Shown in pieces: positions 1 through 10,285 of a stretch of 64,000 nucleotides of DNA. Each line of letters opens with the position of its first letter. The first letter of the stretch is position 1. The stretch covers positions 186,001 to 250,000 of the forward strand of contig NZ_SMYN01000004.1 of NCBI RefSeq assembly GCF_004959935.1. The letters are read 5' to 3'. The notes below the pieces were generated by a model. The model saw nothing but the letters and a program-made list of their open reading frames with translations. It had not been told where the DNA came from and did not search any database. The position numbers were made by a program, and so were the translations under genes. The stretch comes from Falsirhodobacter xinxiangensis. GTDB taxonomy: Bacteria; Pseudomonadota; Alphaproteobacteria; Rhodobacterales; Rhodobacteraceae.

Positions 1-5
1 GCCTG

Positions 6-1511
6 ATGATCATCGCGTGGATGGTGCTGAACAACCAGATGATGGACATCAACGCCATCGCCAAGGATCTGCTGTTCTACAACACCTCGGACCCGATCGT
101 GGTGATCGACGTGCATGGCTGCCTTGCCGGGGCCAACCCCGAGGCGCAGCGCATGTTCGCAGACCTGCCCCCGGTTGGCGGCGACGTGACGCGCGTGCGC
201 GTGCTGGGCCACTGCGTCGCGGACGTGCTGCAACGCAAGGGCGCGATCACCGGGCGGGCGATGCAGGTGGACATGCGCCATTTCGACCTGCGCATCACGC
301 CCGTCGAAAAGCCGCTGGACCATGCACGCGCCCGCATGGGCTGGGTTCTGTCGATGATCGACGTGACGGAACGCCGTTATCTGACCGCCGCGCTGCTGGC
401 CGAACGGGACTACCTTTCGACGCTGATGGAAACCTCGATGTCGGGGATCGTCGCGATGGATGCGGACGGCCGCGTCGTCTTCGCCAACCGCGAGGCGGAA
501 CGCATCATGCAAGCGACCCTGCCGGAGCTTCGCGCGCTCAGCTACAGCGATCCGATTCTTGAAGTCGTGCATATCGACGACGGCACGGACCTTATCACCA
601 TCGATCAGTTGAACGTCGCGCTGGCCGAGGGGCGAAAGATCCGCGCGCATCGGTCGTCCTTCGTGCGGCCCGACGGGACGCGGCGCGTCATCTCCTGCAA
701 CGTGGCGCCGCTGAACAATCCGGGAATGGAGGCGAAGATCGTGGTGTCGCTGGACGACATCACCGAATCCTATGCCGCCGAGGAGGAGTTGCGCGCCGCG
801 GTCGAGCGGGCCGAGGCGGCCAGCCGCGCGAAATCCCGATTCCTTGCCAATATGGGGCACGAGATCCGCACCCCCCTCAACGGCGTTCTGGGCATGGCCG
901 ACCTGTTGGACCGCAGCGTGTCCGACCCCGACCACCGCCGCAAGCTGGATACCATCCGCCGTTCGGGCGAGATGCTGCTGAACATCCTGAACGACCTTCT
1001 GGACATGTCCAAGATCGAGGCTGGCAAGCTGCCCCTGAACATCGAACCCTTCCGCCCCGACGCCCTCGCCGCCCGGGTGGAGGAGCTGCACATCCACCGG
1101 GCCGAGGCGAAGGGGCTTGCCTTCGACGTCTTCACCTCGGGCGCGGCAGACCGACCCAGGCTGGGCGATCAGCAGCGGGTGATGCAGATCATGCAGAACC
1201 TCGTCTCCAACGCAGTGAAGTTCACCGAGGAGGGGGAGGTCTCGGTCACCTTCGCCTGTCCACCGGGCGGCCCGCTGGTGATCGAGGTTGCCGATACCGG
1301 CATCGGCATGACGGGCGAACAGGCCGCCCGCATCTTCGACGAGTTCGAGCAGGCCGACGGATCGACCACCCGGCGCTTTGGCGGCACGGGGCTGGGCATG
1401 TCCATCGTCCGCGGATTGGTCGAGATGATGGAGGGAAGCATCGCGCTGGACACCGTGCCGGACCGGGGCACGACCGTCCGCGTCGTCCTGCCGCTGGCCG
1501 AGGTTGCCTGA
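6..1511 (+). CDS. PAS-domain sensor histidine kinase (probably 5'-truncated by the window)
   Basis: Sensor kinase that should autophosphorylate a histidine and pass the phosphate to a response regulator not present here. Two PAS-like segments lie at about residues 20-120 and 133-255, followed by a short coiled linker. A HisKA dimerisation domain has the H-box histidine at residue 285 ([10 protein letters not shown]). The HATPase shows the N-box [11 protein letters not shown]1 DTGIGM and G2 GGTGLGMS. There is no C-terminal receiver domain. The first residues ([10 protein letters not shown]) read like the end of a membrane segment, and the frame stays open to the window edge, so the true start is probably upstream and the protein membrane-anchored. 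The stimulus cannot be inferred. Confidence 0.85.
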   Translation: MIIAWMVLNNQMMDINAIAKDLLFYNTSDPIVVIDVHGCLAGANPEAQRMFADLPPVGGDVTRVRVLGHCVADVLQRKGAITGRAMQVDMRHFDLRITPVEKPLDHARARMGWVLSMIDVTERRYLTAALLAERDYLSTLMETSMSGIVAMDADGRVVFANREAERIMQATLPELRALSYSDPILEVVHIDDGTDLITIDQLNVALAEGRKIRAHRSSFVRPDGTRRVISCNVAPLNNPGMEAKIVVSLDDITESYAAEEELRAAVERAEAASRAKSRFLANMGHEIRTPLNGVLGMADLLDRSVSDPDHRRKLDTIRRSGEMLLNILNDLLDMSKIEAGKLPLNIEPFRPDALAARVEELHIHRAEAKGLAFDVFTSGAADRPRLGDQQRVMQIMQNLVSNAVKFTEEGEVSVTFACPPGGPLVIEVADTGIGMTGEQAARIFDEFEQADGSTTRRFGGTGLGMSIVRGLVEMMEGSIALDTVPDRGTTVRVVLPLAEVA

Positions 1512-1612
1512 ACCTTGGGCAGATGCCCGCAAAGGGGGCGGGCCAGCGCGAAAGATGTTGTTGCGCGAAGCCTTTCTGTGAAAGCCTGAACCGGAATTGC
1601 AGCGAGGGGGCG

Positions 1613-4600
1613 ATGTCGATCAAGGCCAGTATCCACCACCTGACCCATTACCGTTACGACCGCCCGGTCATGCTTGGCCCGCAGGTGATCCGCCTGCGCC
1701 CGGCGCCCCATTCGCGCACCGGTGTTCTGGCCCATTCGCTGAAGGTCAGCCCGGCTGGCCATTTCGTGAATCACCAGCAGGACCCTTACGGCAACTGGCT
1801 TGCCCGCTTCGTCTTCCCCGAGCCGGTGACGGAATTGAAGATCGAGGTCGATCTGATCGCGGACATGACCGTCTATAACCCGTTCGACTTCTTCGTCGAG
1901 GAAAGCGCCGAGGTCTGGCCCTTCGCCTATCCGGCGGACATCGCGGCGGACCTGTCCATCTACAGCACGCCCGAACCTGCCGGGCCGCTTTTGCAGGGCT
2001 TTCTGGACAGCATCCCGCGCGAGGCCGTCAGGACGGTGGATTTCGTCGTCGGTCTGAACGCGCGCATCGCGTCCGAGGTCGGCTATGTCATCCGCATGGA
2101 GCCGGGGGTGCAGGACCCCGAGCAGACATTGGCGGCGGCGAAGGGGTCGTGCCGCGACTCTGCGTGGCTGCTGGTGCAGGTGTTGCGGCATCTGGGATTG
2201 GCCGCGCGCTTCGTGTCGGGATACCTGATCCAGTTGAAGCCGGACCTGCAGGCGCTGGACGGGCCTTCGGGGACCGAGGTGGATTTCACCGACCTTCACG
2301 CCTGGGCCGAGGTGTATCTGCCGGGCGCGGGGTGGATCGGGCTGGACGCGACATCGGGGCTGCTGGCGGGCGAGAGCCACATCCCGCTGGCCGCGACGCC
2401 GCATTACCGCAATGCCGCGCCGATCTCGGGCGGGTTTTCCGCGGCAGGCACGCCCGAGGTGACGTTCGATTTCGACATGCGCGTGGATCGCGTGGCCGAA
2501 CATCCGCGCATCACCAAACCCTTCAGCGACGAGGCTTGGGCGGAGCTGGACGCGCTGGGCCGCAAGGTGGATGCCAGTTTGCGCGCGGGCGATGTGCGCC
2601 TGACGATGGGGGGCGAGCCGACCTTCGTATCCATCGACGATTTCGAGGCGGCGGAGTGGAACACCGGCGCGACCGGCCCGACCAAGCGCGGCTTTGCCGA
2701 TACGATGATCCGCAAATTGCGCGACCGTTTCGCGCCGGGGGGCTTCCTGCACTACGGGCAGGGCAAATGGTATCCGGGGGAAACGCTGCCGCGCTGGACC
2801 TTTTCGCTGTATTGGCGCAAGGATGGGCATCCGATCTGGCACGACCCGGCGCTGATCGCGTCCGAAGGCGCCTCGACTGCCGGCCCGCTGGAGGCGCAGG
2901 AACTGCTGCGGGAAATCGCGGCAGAACTGGACCTGCCCGAAGAAAACGTCATCCCCGCCTTCGAGGACCCCGCCGAATGGCTGCTGCGCGAACAGCGCCT
3001 GCCCGGCAACGTGACCCCCGAGGACAGCAAGCTGGACGACCCCGAGGCACGCCACCGGATCGCCACCGTCTTCAGCCGCGGCCTGACCGTTCCGGCGGGG
3101 TTCGTGCTGCCGGTGCAGGCGTGGCAGGCCAAGGCGCGGCGGGCGTGGCGGTCGGAACGCTGGGCGCTGCGGCGGGGGCATATGTTCCTCGTGCCGGGGG
3201 ATTCGGCAGTGGGGTATCGGCTGCCGTTGGATTCGCTGCCGCATGTGCCTGCGTCGCAATATCCGTATATCAACCCAGTCGATACGTCGGTGGTGCAGCC
3301 GCCTTTGCCGGTGGCCTCCGCGCCCGAGGGCGGGCGGCGCACGCAGCCGCTGGCGAGTTTCGTCGCCACCCCGCCGCAGCCCCAGATCACGCAGGCCGAG
3401 GTGCAGGGCGCCGTCCGCACCGCCCTGTCGGTCGAGGCGCGGGACGGGCGGCTTTGCGTCTTCATGCCGCCGACGCCGCTGCTGGAAGACTATCTTGACC
3501 TGCTGCGCGCGGCCGAGGCTGCGGCCAAGCGCATCGGTCTGCCCATCCACGTCGAAGGCTATGCCCCGCCGCAGGATGCGCGGCTGAACGTGATCCGCGT
3601 CGCCCCCGATCCCGGCGTGGTCGAGGTGAACATCCACCCGGCCCACAGCTGGGACGATTGCGTGGCCATCACCAACGGCGTCTACGAGGATGCCCGCCAG
3701 TCCCGCCTTGGGGCCGAGAAGTTCATGCTGGACGGAAAGCATACCGGCACGGGCGGCGGCAACCATGTCGTCGTGGGCGGAGAGACGGTGGCCGACAGCC
3801 CCTTCCTGCGCCGCCCGGACCTGCTGAAAAGCCTGATCCTCTATTGGAACCGACATCCGAGCCTGTCCTATCTGTTCTCGGGCCTGTTCATCGGCCCGAC
3901 GTCGCAGGCCCCCCGTATCGACGAGGCGCGGCATGACAGCCTGTATGAGCTGGAGATCGCGCTGGACCAGATCACGCGCGAGCGGCCCGTCTTTCCGTGG
4001 CTGACCGACCGCCTGCTGCGAAATCTGCTGACGGATGTGACCGGCAACACCCACCGGGCCGAGATCTGCATCGACAAGCTTTATTCCCCCGACGGGCCGA
4101 CGGGGCGGCTGGGGCTGGTCGAGTTCCGGGGCTTCGAGATGCCGCCGGACCCGCGCATGTCGCTTGCCCAGCAGCTTCTGATCCGCGCCATCATCGCGCG
4201 GTGCTGGCACGATCCCTTGCAGGGCGATCTGACCCGCTGGGGCACGACGCTGCACGACCGTTTCATGCTGCCGCATCACGTCTGGGCCGATTTTCGCGAT
4301 GTGCTGGCCGATCTGGCGCAGGCGGGCTTCCCCTTGCGGTCCGACTGGTTCGAGGCGCAGGCCGAGTTCCGCTTCCCCTTCTGCGGCGAGGTGGAGACGC
4401 AGGGCGTGCATCTGGAACTGCGTCAGGCGCTGGAGCCTTGGCATGTGCTGGGCGAAACCGGGGCCATCGGCGGCACCGTGCGCTACACCGACAGCTCGAC
4501 CGAGCGGTTGCAGGTGAAGCTGACGACGCTGGACCCGTCGCGCCACGCGGTGACCTGCAACGGGCGGCTGGTGCCGCTTGCGCCATCGGGCGTGGCGGGC

Positions 4601-4921
4601 GTGTCGGTCGCGGGGGTGCGGTTCAAGGCGTGGCAGCCGGCATCGGCGCTGCATCCGGTGCTGGCTGTCGATGCGCCGCTGACCTTCGACATCTATGATC
4701 GCTGGTCGGGGCGCAGCCTTGGCGGCTGCACCTATCACGTCGCGCATCCGGGCGGGCGCAACTACGACACCTTCCCGGTCAACGGGAACGAGGCCGAGGC
4801 TCGCCGTCTTGCCCGCTTTGCGCCGCATGGCCACACGCCGGGACGGTTCAACCCGCAGCCCGAACGCGCGCATCCCGACTTTCCGCTGACGCTGGACCTG
4901 CGGCGCCGGGGTGGGCTTTGA
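1613..4921 (+). CDS. Transglutaminase-like protein fused to DUF2126
   Basis: A large protein of 1102 residues. The N-terminal beta-rich transglutaminase-associated domain is followed by a papain-like transglutaminase core with an intact triad: Cys180 (GSCRDSAW), His229 (DLHAW) and Asp245. From about residue 290 to the end lies the DUF2126 module, with conserved-looking GGEPTF and TGTGGGNH stretches. An in-frame ATG at 1523 exists, but ATG 1613 has a strong GAGGGGG ribosome site just upstream and gives the family N-terminus ([15 protein letters not shown]). It overlaps the start of the next gene, so they are translationally coupled. Family knowledge links these domains to predicted ATP-grasp peptide ligase systems; substrate unknown. 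Confidence 0.9.
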   Translation: MSIKASIHHLTHYRYDRPVMLGPQVIRLRPAPHSRTGVLAHSLKVSPAGHFVNHQQDPYGNWLARFVFPEPVTELKIEVDLIADMTVYNPFDFFVEESAEVWPFAYPADIAADLSIYSTPEPAGPLLQGFLDSIPREAVRTVDFVVGLNARIASEVGYVIRMEPGVQDPEQTLAAAKGSCRDSAWLLVQVLRHLGLAARFVSGYLIQLKPDLQALDGPSGTEVDFTDLHAWAEVYLPGAGWIGLDATSGLLAGESHIPLAATPHYRNAAPISGGFSAAGTPEVTFDFDMRVDRVAEHPRITKPFSDEAWAELDALGRKVDASLRAGDVRLTMGGEPTFVSIDDFEAAEWNTGATGPTKRGFADTMIRKLRDRFAPGGFLHYGQGKWYPGETLPRWTFSLYWRKDGHPIWHDPALIASEGASTAGPLEAQELLREIAAELDLPEENVIPAFEDPAEWLLREQRLPGNVTPEDSKLDDPEARHRIATVFSRGLTVPAGFVLPVQAWQAKARRAWRSERWALRRGHMFLVPGDSAVGYRLPLDSLPHVPASQYPYINPVDTSVVQPPLPVASAPEGGRRTQPLASFVATPPQPQITQAEVQGAVRTALSVEARDGRLCVFMPPTPLLEDYLDLLRAAEAAAKRIGLPIHVEGYAPPQDARLNVIRVAPDPGVVEVNIHPAHSWDDCVAITNGVYEDARQSRLGAEKFMLDGKHTGTGGGNHVVVGGETVADSPFLRRPDLLKSLILYWNRHPSLSYLFSGLFIGPTSQAPRIDEARHDSLYELEIALDQITRERPVFPWLTDRLLRNLLTDVTGNTHRAEICIDKLYSPDGPTGRLGLVEFRGFEMPPDPRMSLAQQLLIRAIIARCWHDPLQGDLTRWGTTLHDRFMLPHHVWADFRDVLADLAQAGFPLRSDWFEAQAEFRFPFCGEVETQGVHLELRQALEPWHVLGETGAIGGTVRYTDSSTERLQVKLTTLDPSRHAVTCNGRLVPLAPSGVAGVSVAGVRFKAWQPASALHPVLAVDAPLTFDIYDRWSGRSLGGCTYHVAHPGGRNYDTFPVNGNEAEARRLARFAPHGHTPGRFNPQPERAHPDFPLTLDLRRRGGL

Positions 4922-7155
4922 CCGATCCGATTGCCGGGTATCGCCCGTTTCCCGGCGTGCGGGACGAGATGATGGAAGGGGGCGAAGTTCGCCCCCTGTG
5001 GCGCGGTTTCGCCCGGCATCTGGCGGGCCTGTCACCCGACGAGCGGGCGCAGCGTTTTGCGCGCGGCGATCAGTATCTGCGCGATGCGGGCGTGTTCTTT
5101 CGCCAATATGACGGTGCCGGATCAGACGAACGGGACTGGCCGCTGAGCCATGTGCCCGTGCTGGTGGACGAGGGCGAGTGGGACGCGCTGGCGGCGGGTC
5201 TGGCGCAGCGGGCCGATCTGCTGGAGGCGGTGATGGCCGACCTTTACGGCCCCGCGCGTCTGGTGACCGAGGGGCATATCCCCGCCAGCCTGATCGCGCA
5301 AAGCCCCGAATGGTTGCGCCCGATGGTCGGCGTTCCGCCACGCGGCGGGCATCACCTGCACCTCTTGGCCTTCGACGTCGGGCGCGGGGCGGATGGTGGC
5401 TGGTGGGTGCTGGGCGACCGGACGCAAGCGCCGTCAGGTGCGGGGTTCGCGCTGGAAAACCGGGTCGCCACCGCGCGGACCTTCTCGGACTTCTATGCCG
5501 AGGCGCATGTCCACCGTCTTGCCGGGTTCTTCCGCAGCTTTCGGGGGGCGCTGGAGGGGAATGCCGCGATCCTGACGCCGGGGCCGCTGACCGACACCTA
5601 TTACGAACATGCCTATATCGCGCGGTATCTTGGCCTGATGCTGCTTCAGGGCGAGGATCTGGCGGTCAGCGGCGGACGGCTGATGGTGCGCACCGTTTCC
5701 GGGCTGAAGCCGATCACGACGCTGTGGCGGCGGATGGACGGCGCCTGGGCCGACCCGCTGGAGCTGGAGGCTGGATCGCGCCTTGGCACGCCGGGGATGG
5801 TCGAGGCGCTGCGCAAGGGCTCGTTCACCATGGTCAACGCGCTTGGGTCGGGCGTGCTGGAGACGCGGGCGCTGATGGCGTTCCTGCCGCGCATCGCCAA
5901 GGCCTTGGGGCAGGACCTGATCCTGCCGAACGTCAGGACATGGTGGTTCGGCGAAGGGCGGCCTGCGGAGCAGATGGTCATCTCGCCCGCGCTGTCCACG
6001 CGCCAGCCGTTCGACGATCCGCCCGTGACCGGCGGCGATCCCATGATGCTGGCCGGGCAGGAGCCGGTGCGGCTTTCGACCACGCCCGCTTTCATCGACG
6101 GCGCACTGGTGCCGCGCCCGATGAGCCTGCGGGTGTTTCTTGTCCGCACGCCGGATGGTTGGCGCACGATGCCGGGCGGGTTCGCGCGGATCGGGCGGAC
6201 CGCCGATACCGCCGCCATCGCCATGCAGAAGGGCGGAGCGGCGGCAGATGTCTGGGTGATGTCGGCGGGGCGGGTCGCGGCGGATACGATGATGCCGCTG
6301 GGCGCGCCCTATGTCCGCACGATGCCGCCCGTGCTGCCGACCCGCGCGGCGGACAACCTGTTCTGGCTGGGCCGCTATGTCGAACGGGCCGAGGGGACGA
6401 TGCGCCTGCTGCGTGCATGGAACGTGCGGCTGGCCGAGATGGGGGACCGCCGCGCGCCGCTTCTGGCGGCGATGGACCCGTTGCTGGCGGGACTGGCGCC
6501 CGAGCAGGGCATTCCCGGCGGGCTGATCGCGCCGTCGCTGCGCGCGGCGGGGCAGTTGCGCGACAGGCTGTCCCCGGATGGGTGGTCGGCGCTGACCGAT
6601 CTGGACCGGACCATGCGCAGCCTGTCACAAAAGGTGGCCCCCGGTGATGATGCGGCGCGGGCGCTGTCCACGCTGCTGCGCAAGCTGACGGGGTTCTCGG
6701 GGCTGGTGCAGGAGAACATGTATCGCTTCACCGGCTGGCGGTTTCTGGAACTGGGGCGGTTTCACGAACGCGCGGCGGGGATGGCGTCGGTGCTGGCGGT
6801 GCTGGCGGACCCGTCGGCCCCCGAAGGCGCGCTGGACCTTGCGATCGAGGTGGGCGACAGCGTCATGGCCCATCGCGCCCGGACGCCCGTCACGCGGCGC
6901 GAAAGCGTGATCGACCTTCTGGCGCTGGACGGGGCGAACCCGCGCGCGGTGATGTTCCAGCTGGACGGCATCCGCGAACAGGTCGCGCTTCTGCCCGAGG
7001 CCGAGCGCATGGACCCGCTGCGCCGCGCCGTCCTGCGCGCCCATACCCGCCTTGCGACCGAGGTGCCCGAGGCGCTGGACAGTGCTGCGTTGTGGGACCT
7101 TCGGGACCGCATCTGGTCGCTGTCGGACCTTCTGGCCGAAGGGTATCTGCGCTGA
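4918..7155 (+). CDS. Circularly permuted ATP-grasp plus alpha-E domain protein
   Basis: The first two thirds match the circularly permuted ATP-grasp type (formerly DUF404/407). From about residue 471 ([17 protein letters not shown]) to the end is the helical alpha-E domain (DUF403). ATP-grasp enzymes of this group are predicted to ligate amino acids or peptides. The start is TTG at 4918, overlapping the TGA of the preceding gene (TTGA), and the stop overlaps the ATG of the next transglutaminase (TGATG), so all three proteins are probably made together. The alternative is that the ATP-grasp part is only regulatory. The natural substrate is unknown. Confidence 0.9.
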   Translation: MTDPIAGYRPFPGVRDEMMEGGEVRPLWRGFARHLAGLSPDERAQRFARGDQYLRDAGVFFRQYDGAGSDERDWPLSHVPVLVDEGEWDALAAGLAQRADLLEAVMADLYGPARLVTEGHIPASLIAQSPEWLRPMVGVPPRGGHHLHLLAFDVGRGADGGWWVLGDRTQAPSGAGFALENRVATARTFSDFYAEAHVHRLAGFFRSFRGALEGNAAILTPGPLTDTYYEHAYIARYLGLMLLQGEDLAVSGGRLMVRTVSGLKPITTLWRRMDGAWADPLELEAGSRLGTPGMVEALRKGSFTMVNALGSGVLETRALMAFLPRIAKALGQDLILPNVRTWWFGEGRPAEQMVISPALSTRQPFDDPPVTGGDPMMLAGQEPVRLSTTPAFIDGALVPRPMSLRVFLVRTPDGWRTMPGGFARIGRTADTAAIAMQKGGAAADVWVMSAGRVAADTMMPLGAPYVRTMPPVLPTRAADNLFWLGRYVERAEGTMRLLRAWNVRLAEMGDRRAPLLAAMDPLLAGLAPEQGIPGGLIAPSLRAAGQLRDRLSPDGWSALTDLDRTMRSLSQKVAPGDDAARALSTLLRKLTGFSGLVQENMYRFTGWRFLELGRFHERAAGMASVLAVLADPSAPEGALDLAIEVGDSVMAHRARTPVTRRESVIDLLALDGANPRAVMFQLDGIREQVALLPEAERMDPLRRAVLRAHTRLATEVPEALDSAALWDLRDRIWSLSDLLAEGYLR

Positions 7156-8021
7156 TGCTGTATCAGGTCCGGCTTTCGATCACCTATGATTACGACAGCC
7201 CGGCGATGGCCGGGCGGCACCTGCTGCGGCTGCTTCCGGCGCATATACCGGGTGTCCAGACCGTGCGGCAAAGCGCGCTGGCGATCAGCCCGCGCCCGTC
7301 GGAACGGGCCGAGTTCACGGATTTCTTCGGCAATGCCGCCACCGCCATCGCGCTTGCGGCGGATCATTCGCGCATCGTCTTCACCGGGACGGCGGTGGTC
7401 GAACGTCTGGCGATGGGGCCGGGGATCGACACCTCTCCGCCGCTGGAGGCACTGGCGGCGGAACTGGCGGCGCTGCGCGATCTGGGGCCGGACTCGCCAT
7501 TGCATTTCATCGCGGACTCGCCCCGGATCGCAGCGGTGGAGGCGATCACCGCCTATGCCGCGCAGCAGGCGGGATCGGTCCGCGCGGTGGTCGAGGGGCT
7601 GGGCCATGCGCTTCACCGCGACATGAGCTTCGATGCGCGGGCGACGACGGTGGACACGTTGCCCGCCGAATCCTTCGCGGCGCGGCGCGGCGTTTGTCAG
7701 GATTTCGCCCAGATCATGATTGCGGGGCTGCGCGGCATCGGCATCCCGGCGGGCTATGTCTCGGGGTTTCTGCGCACGCTGCCGCCGGCGGGGCAGGCGC
7801 GGCTCGAAGGGGCCGATGCGATGCACGCTTGGGTTCGCGCATGGTGCGGTGCCGCCGAAGGGTGGGTGGAGTTCGACCCGACCAATGACTGTTTCGCCGC
7901 GCAGGATCACATCGCCGTCGCGCATGGGCGCGATTACGGCGACGTCGCCCCGGTGGCGGGGGTCCTGCGCATCTCGGGGCGGCAGCGGACGGTGCAGGCG
8001 GTGGACGTCATCGCGCTTTGA
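7155..8021 (+). CDS. Transglutaminase family protein (second in cluster)
   Basis: A 288-residue protein with an N-terminal beta domain ([16 protein letters not shown]) and a C-terminal transglutaminase-like cysteine peptidase core. The triad is complete: Cys181 (GVCQDF), His224 (MHAW), Asp241 (EFDPTND). The start at 7155 is chosen because it overlaps the TGA of the ATP-grasp gene and begins exactly at the domain. No signal peptide is visible, so action in the cytoplasm is likely. In this neighbourhood it is best read as a peptidase or amidase partner of the ligase, opposing or maturing the amide product. Confidence 0.9.
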   Translation: MLYQVRLSITYDYDSPAMAGRHLLRLLPAHIPGVQTVRQSALAISPRPSERAEFTDFFGNAATAIALAADHSRIVFTGTAVVERLAMGPGIDTSPPLEALAAELAALRDLGPDSPLHFIADSPRIAAVEAITAYAAQQAGSVRAVVEGLGHALHRDMSFDARATTVDTLPAESFAARRGVCQDFAQIMIAGLRGIGIPAGYVSGFLRTLPPAGQARLEGADAMHAWVRAWCGAAEGWVEFDPTNDCFAAQDHIAVAHGRDYGDVAPVAGVLRISGRQRTVQAVDVIAL

Positions 8022-8023
8022 GA

Positions 8024-8039
8024 ATCACGCATCCGTGAT
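8024..8039. repeat. Short inverted repeat after the transglutaminase unit
   Basis: ATCACG and CGTGAT arms of 6 bases are separated by CATC, two bases after the stop of the transglutaminase gene. There is no T-run, so it is not a standard terminator. It could be a weak operator or an mRNA 3' hairpin. Confidence 0.35.
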
Positions 8040-8074
8040 AGGCTGGAGGTCCACAGTCATACGAGGGGTTTGAA

Positions 8075-8428
8075 ATGCGCCTTGCCTTTGCTGCTGCCGC
8101 CCTGCTGCTTCAGGGCTGTATGGATACTCCCGCTGCGACCACCGCGATTCCGGCCTCGGCCGAGCGGTTGACGCTTGCAGTGGGCGAGACGAAACATCTT
8201 GACGCTTACCGCGCCGATGATTGCGGTGGGGCGGCACCAAGCTGGGCCAGCGTGCAGGCGCGGCTGCCGGCATCGTCCATCGTCAGCTATTCCGATGGTG
8301 GGGAAAGCAGCCGCGACAGCCGCAGCTGCGGGCGGAACGTGGCGACGCGCGCGGTCAACGCGACCGGCGTGGCGGCAGGGACCGAGGTTCACACCTATTC
8401 CGACACGATCGCGATCACGGTGCAGTGA
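8075..8428 (+). CDS. Small hypothetical lipoprotein
   Basis: A 117-residue protein with a lipoprotein signal: MRLAFAAAALLLQGC, lipobox LLQGC with Cys15. The mature part resembles a small proteinase-inhibitor-like lipoprotein with two further cysteines (DDCGG and RSCGR) that could form a disulfide. It is probably anchored to a periplasmic membrane face. Ribosome site GAGGGG lies before ATG 8075. Its TGA overlaps the ATG of the following gene. I do not recognise a specific family with certainty. Confidence 0.7.
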   Translation: MRLAFAAAALLLQGCMDTPAATTAIPASAERLTLAVGETKHLDAYRADDCGGAAPSWASVQARLPASSIVSYSDGGESSRDSRSCGRNVATRAVNATGVAAGTEVHTYSDTIAITVQ

Positions 8429-8907
8429 TGAAGGTCCCCAAGAACATCGTCTGCCTATGGTTCGACAACGATGCCGAGGAGGCCGCGAACTTCTACGTCT
8501 CGGTTTTCCCGGACAGCCGGATGGACGCGCTGACCCATGCGCCCGCCGATTACCCGTCGGGCAAGAAAGGGGATGTGCTGACGGTGTTCTTCACCGTCGC
8601 GGGCATCCCCTGCATGGGGTTGAATGGCGGGCCGGTGTTCAAGGCCGACGAGTCGTTCTCGTTCCAGATCGCAACCGAGGATCAGGAGGAGACCGACCGC
8701 CTGTGGAACGCCATCGTCGGAAATGGCGGGCGGGAAAGCGAATGCGGTTGGTGCAAGGATCGCTGGGGCATCTCGTGGCAGATCACGCCGCGCACCTTGA
8801 CCGAGGCGATGCTGGCCGGCGGGGACGAGGCCCGCCGCGCCTTTGCGGCCATGATGACCATGAAGAAGATCGACGTGGCGGCGATCGACGCCGCCCGCCG
8901 AGGGTGA
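8428..8907 (+). CDS. VOC/PhnB-like protein (3-demethylubiquinone methyltransferase-like fold)
   Basis: A 159-residue protein of the PhnB/glyoxalase-bleomycin resistance fold: MKVPKNIVCLWFDNDAEE start, a DRWGISWQITP motif typical of PhnB-like proteins, and a C-terminal AFAAMMTMKKIDVAAID helix. The catalytic role is generally unproven in this family. Start ATG 8428 overlaps the TGA of the lipoprotein gene. The stop at 8907 directly abuts the convergent sdhB stop at 8908, giving the palindrome TGATCA, with no terminator between them. Confidence 0.85.
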   Translation: MKVPKNIVCLWFDNDAEEAANFYVSVFPDSRMDALTHAPADYPSGKKGDVLTVFFTVAGIPCMGLNGGPVFKADESFSFQIATEDQEETDRLWNAIVGNGGRESECGWCKDRWGISWQITPRTLTEAMLAGGDEARRAFAAMMTMKKIDVAAIDAARRG

Positions 8908-9684
8908 TCAGACGACGCGTTCGACCATCATCTTCTTGATCTCGGCGATGGCCTTCGCCGGGTTCAGGCCCTTGGGGCAGGTCTTGGCGCAGTTCATGAT
9001 CGTATGGCAGCGATACAGCTTGAAGGGGTCCTCAAGCTCGTCCAGACGCTCGCCCGTCGCCTCGTCGCGCGAATCGATGATCCAGCGATAGGCGTGCAGC
9101 AATGCCGCCGGTCCCAGATAACGGTCCGAGTTCCACCAATAGCTGGGGCAGGAGGTGGAGCATGACGCGCACATCACGCATTCATACAGACCGTCCAGCT
9201 TTTTGCGGTCGTCGATGGACTGACGCCATTCCTTGGCGGGACGGTTCGTTTTGGTTTCCAGCCAGGGCATGATGGATGCGTGCTGGGCATAGAAATGGGT
9301 CAGGTCCGGGATCAGGTCCTTGATGACTTCCATGTGGGGCAGCGGATAGATCTTCACGTCGCCCTTGATCTCGTCCAGACCATAGATGCAGGCCAGCGTG
9401 TTGATCCCGTCGATGTTCATCGCACAGGAGCCACAGATGCCTTCGCGGCAGGAGCGGCGGAAGGTCAGGGTCGGATCGACCTCGTTCTTGATCTTGATCA
9501 GCGCGTCCAGAACCATCGGACCGCATTTGTCCATATCAAGGAAATAGGTGTCCACACGCGGGTTCTGGCCGTCATCCGGGCTCCAGCGATAGATCTGGAA
9601 CTTGCGGATGTTCTTGCCCTCCGGCTTCGGCCAGGTTTTCCCGGTGCGGATCTTCGAGTTCTTTGGCAAGGTAAGCTGAACCAT
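8908..9684 (-). CDS. sdhB: Succinate dehydrogenase iron-sulfur subunit
   Basis: The electron-transfer subunit of complex II, carrying electrons from FAD in SdhA to ubiquinone. The plant-type ferredoxin ligands CREGICGSC give the 2Fe-2S centre; [12 protein letters not shown] and [14 protein letters not shown] give the 4Fe-4S and 3Fe-4S centres. Length 258, normal. Two ATGs lie close together: the upstream one (9690) touches the GGAGGGG ribosome site, while ATG 9684 is spaced 8 bases from GGAGG, so 9684 is chosen. It is the last gene of the sdhC-sdhD-sdhA-orf-orf-sdhB operon, separated from sdhA by two small lipoprotein genes. Confidence 0.95.
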   Translation of the reverse strand: MVQLTLPKNSKIRTGKTWPKPEGKNIRKFQIYRWSPDDGQNPRVDTYFLDMDKCGPMVLDALIKIKNEVDPTLTFRRSCREGICGSCAMNIDGINTLACIYGLDEIKGDVKIYPLPHMEVIKDLIPDLTHFYAQHASIMPWLETKTNRPAKEWRQSIDDRKKLDGLYECVMCASCSTSCPSYWWNSDRYLGPAALLHAYRWIIDSRDEATGERLDELEDPFKLYRCHTIMNCAKTCPKGLNPAKAIAEIKKMMVERVV

Positions 9685-9686
9685 GA

Positions 9687-9974
9687 TCATCCCCTCCAGT
9701 CAGGGCGGTCGTAAAGCGGGCGGGAAGGCATCTCGCCGCCGGATTTCTGGTAGACGCAGGCGTTGTAGACAGCCGCCGGGTCGCGTCCCATGAAGTAGTC
9801 GGACGAGGCCGAAACCTCGAGATCGGTATAGGTGCCGAGGGTGCCGGTGCCGATGGCGATATGCCCACGCGGGCGTTCGGCAAGCTCGGCCCGGCGCAGG
9901 CAGGCGCGCTCCGCATCCTCCAGCGGGATCGGCCCGCAGGCCGCCAGCAGCAGAAGGGGAGCGAGCCAGCGCAT
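9687..9974 (-). CDS. Small lipoprotein in the sdh operon (second of two)
   Basis: A 95-residue protein starting [15 protein letters not shown]: lipoprotein signal with lipobox LAAC and Cys13. The mature part has two more cysteines. Its ATG overlaps the TGA of the preceding lipoprotein gene (TGATG), and its stop lies just upstream of sdhB, so it is coupled within the succinate dehydrogenase operon. Its signal and start junction closely resemble those of its neighbour. Function unknown. The position suggests an accessory role in respiratory complex assembly, but that is only inference. Confidence 0.75.
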   Translation of the reverse strand: MRWLAPLLLLAACGPIPLEDAERACLRRAELAERPRGHIAIGTGTLGTYTDLEVSASSDYFMGRDPAAVYNACVYQKSGGEMPSRPLYDRPDWRG

Positions 9975-10285
9975 CAGTAGGTGACCCCGCCAAGCATCGG
10001 CAGCCCCTGCGAGGACAGGCACTGCATCGTGCCGGGGCGCAGGGCGATGTTCGCCACGGTCTGAACGGTGGTGGTGCCCGCCCGCGTGCCGATGTCGCGC
10101 GCCAGCGTCGAGATTTCCCCGGCGCTGGCGTTGTTCAGCACACAGTCGGTGGCCAGCTGCGCCGGACCCGAGGGCATGTATTGCGACACCACCGGCAGCA
10201 CGACCGACCGCGCCGAGCGCCGCGCGACATTGTCGGCGACCTGGGCGCAACCGGCCAGCAGCAGGAGGGGCAGCACCCACCGCAT
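9974..10285 (-). CDS. Small lipoprotein in the sdh operon (first of two)
   Basis: A 103-residue protein starting [15 protein letters not shown], with a lipobox LAGC (Cys13) and a mature helical region (VADNVARRSARSVVLPVVSQ) plus two further cysteines. Start overlaps the sdhA stop as TGATG and its own stop overlaps the next small gene in the same way, so translation is chained from sdhA. No recognised domain. Retention inside the operon implies co-expression with complex II. Confidence 0.75.
   Translation of the reverse strand: MRWVLPLLLLAGCAQVADNVARRSARSVVLPVVSQYMPSGPAQLATDCVLNNASAGEISTLARDIGTRAGTTTVQTVANIALRPGTMQCLSSQGLPMLGGVTY

Noticed and set aside
1169-5341. Very long open frame on the minus strand (1390 codons)
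   Set aside because: It is the antisense shadow of the transglutaminase-DUF2126 gene. The translation is Arg, Gln and His rich with no domain, as expected in GC-rich coding DNA.
8905-8910. TGATCA between VOC and sdhB genes as a regulator site
   Set aside because: It is simply the two opposite stop codons, TGA and TCA, side by side; it lacks the flanking G and C of the TCA operator.
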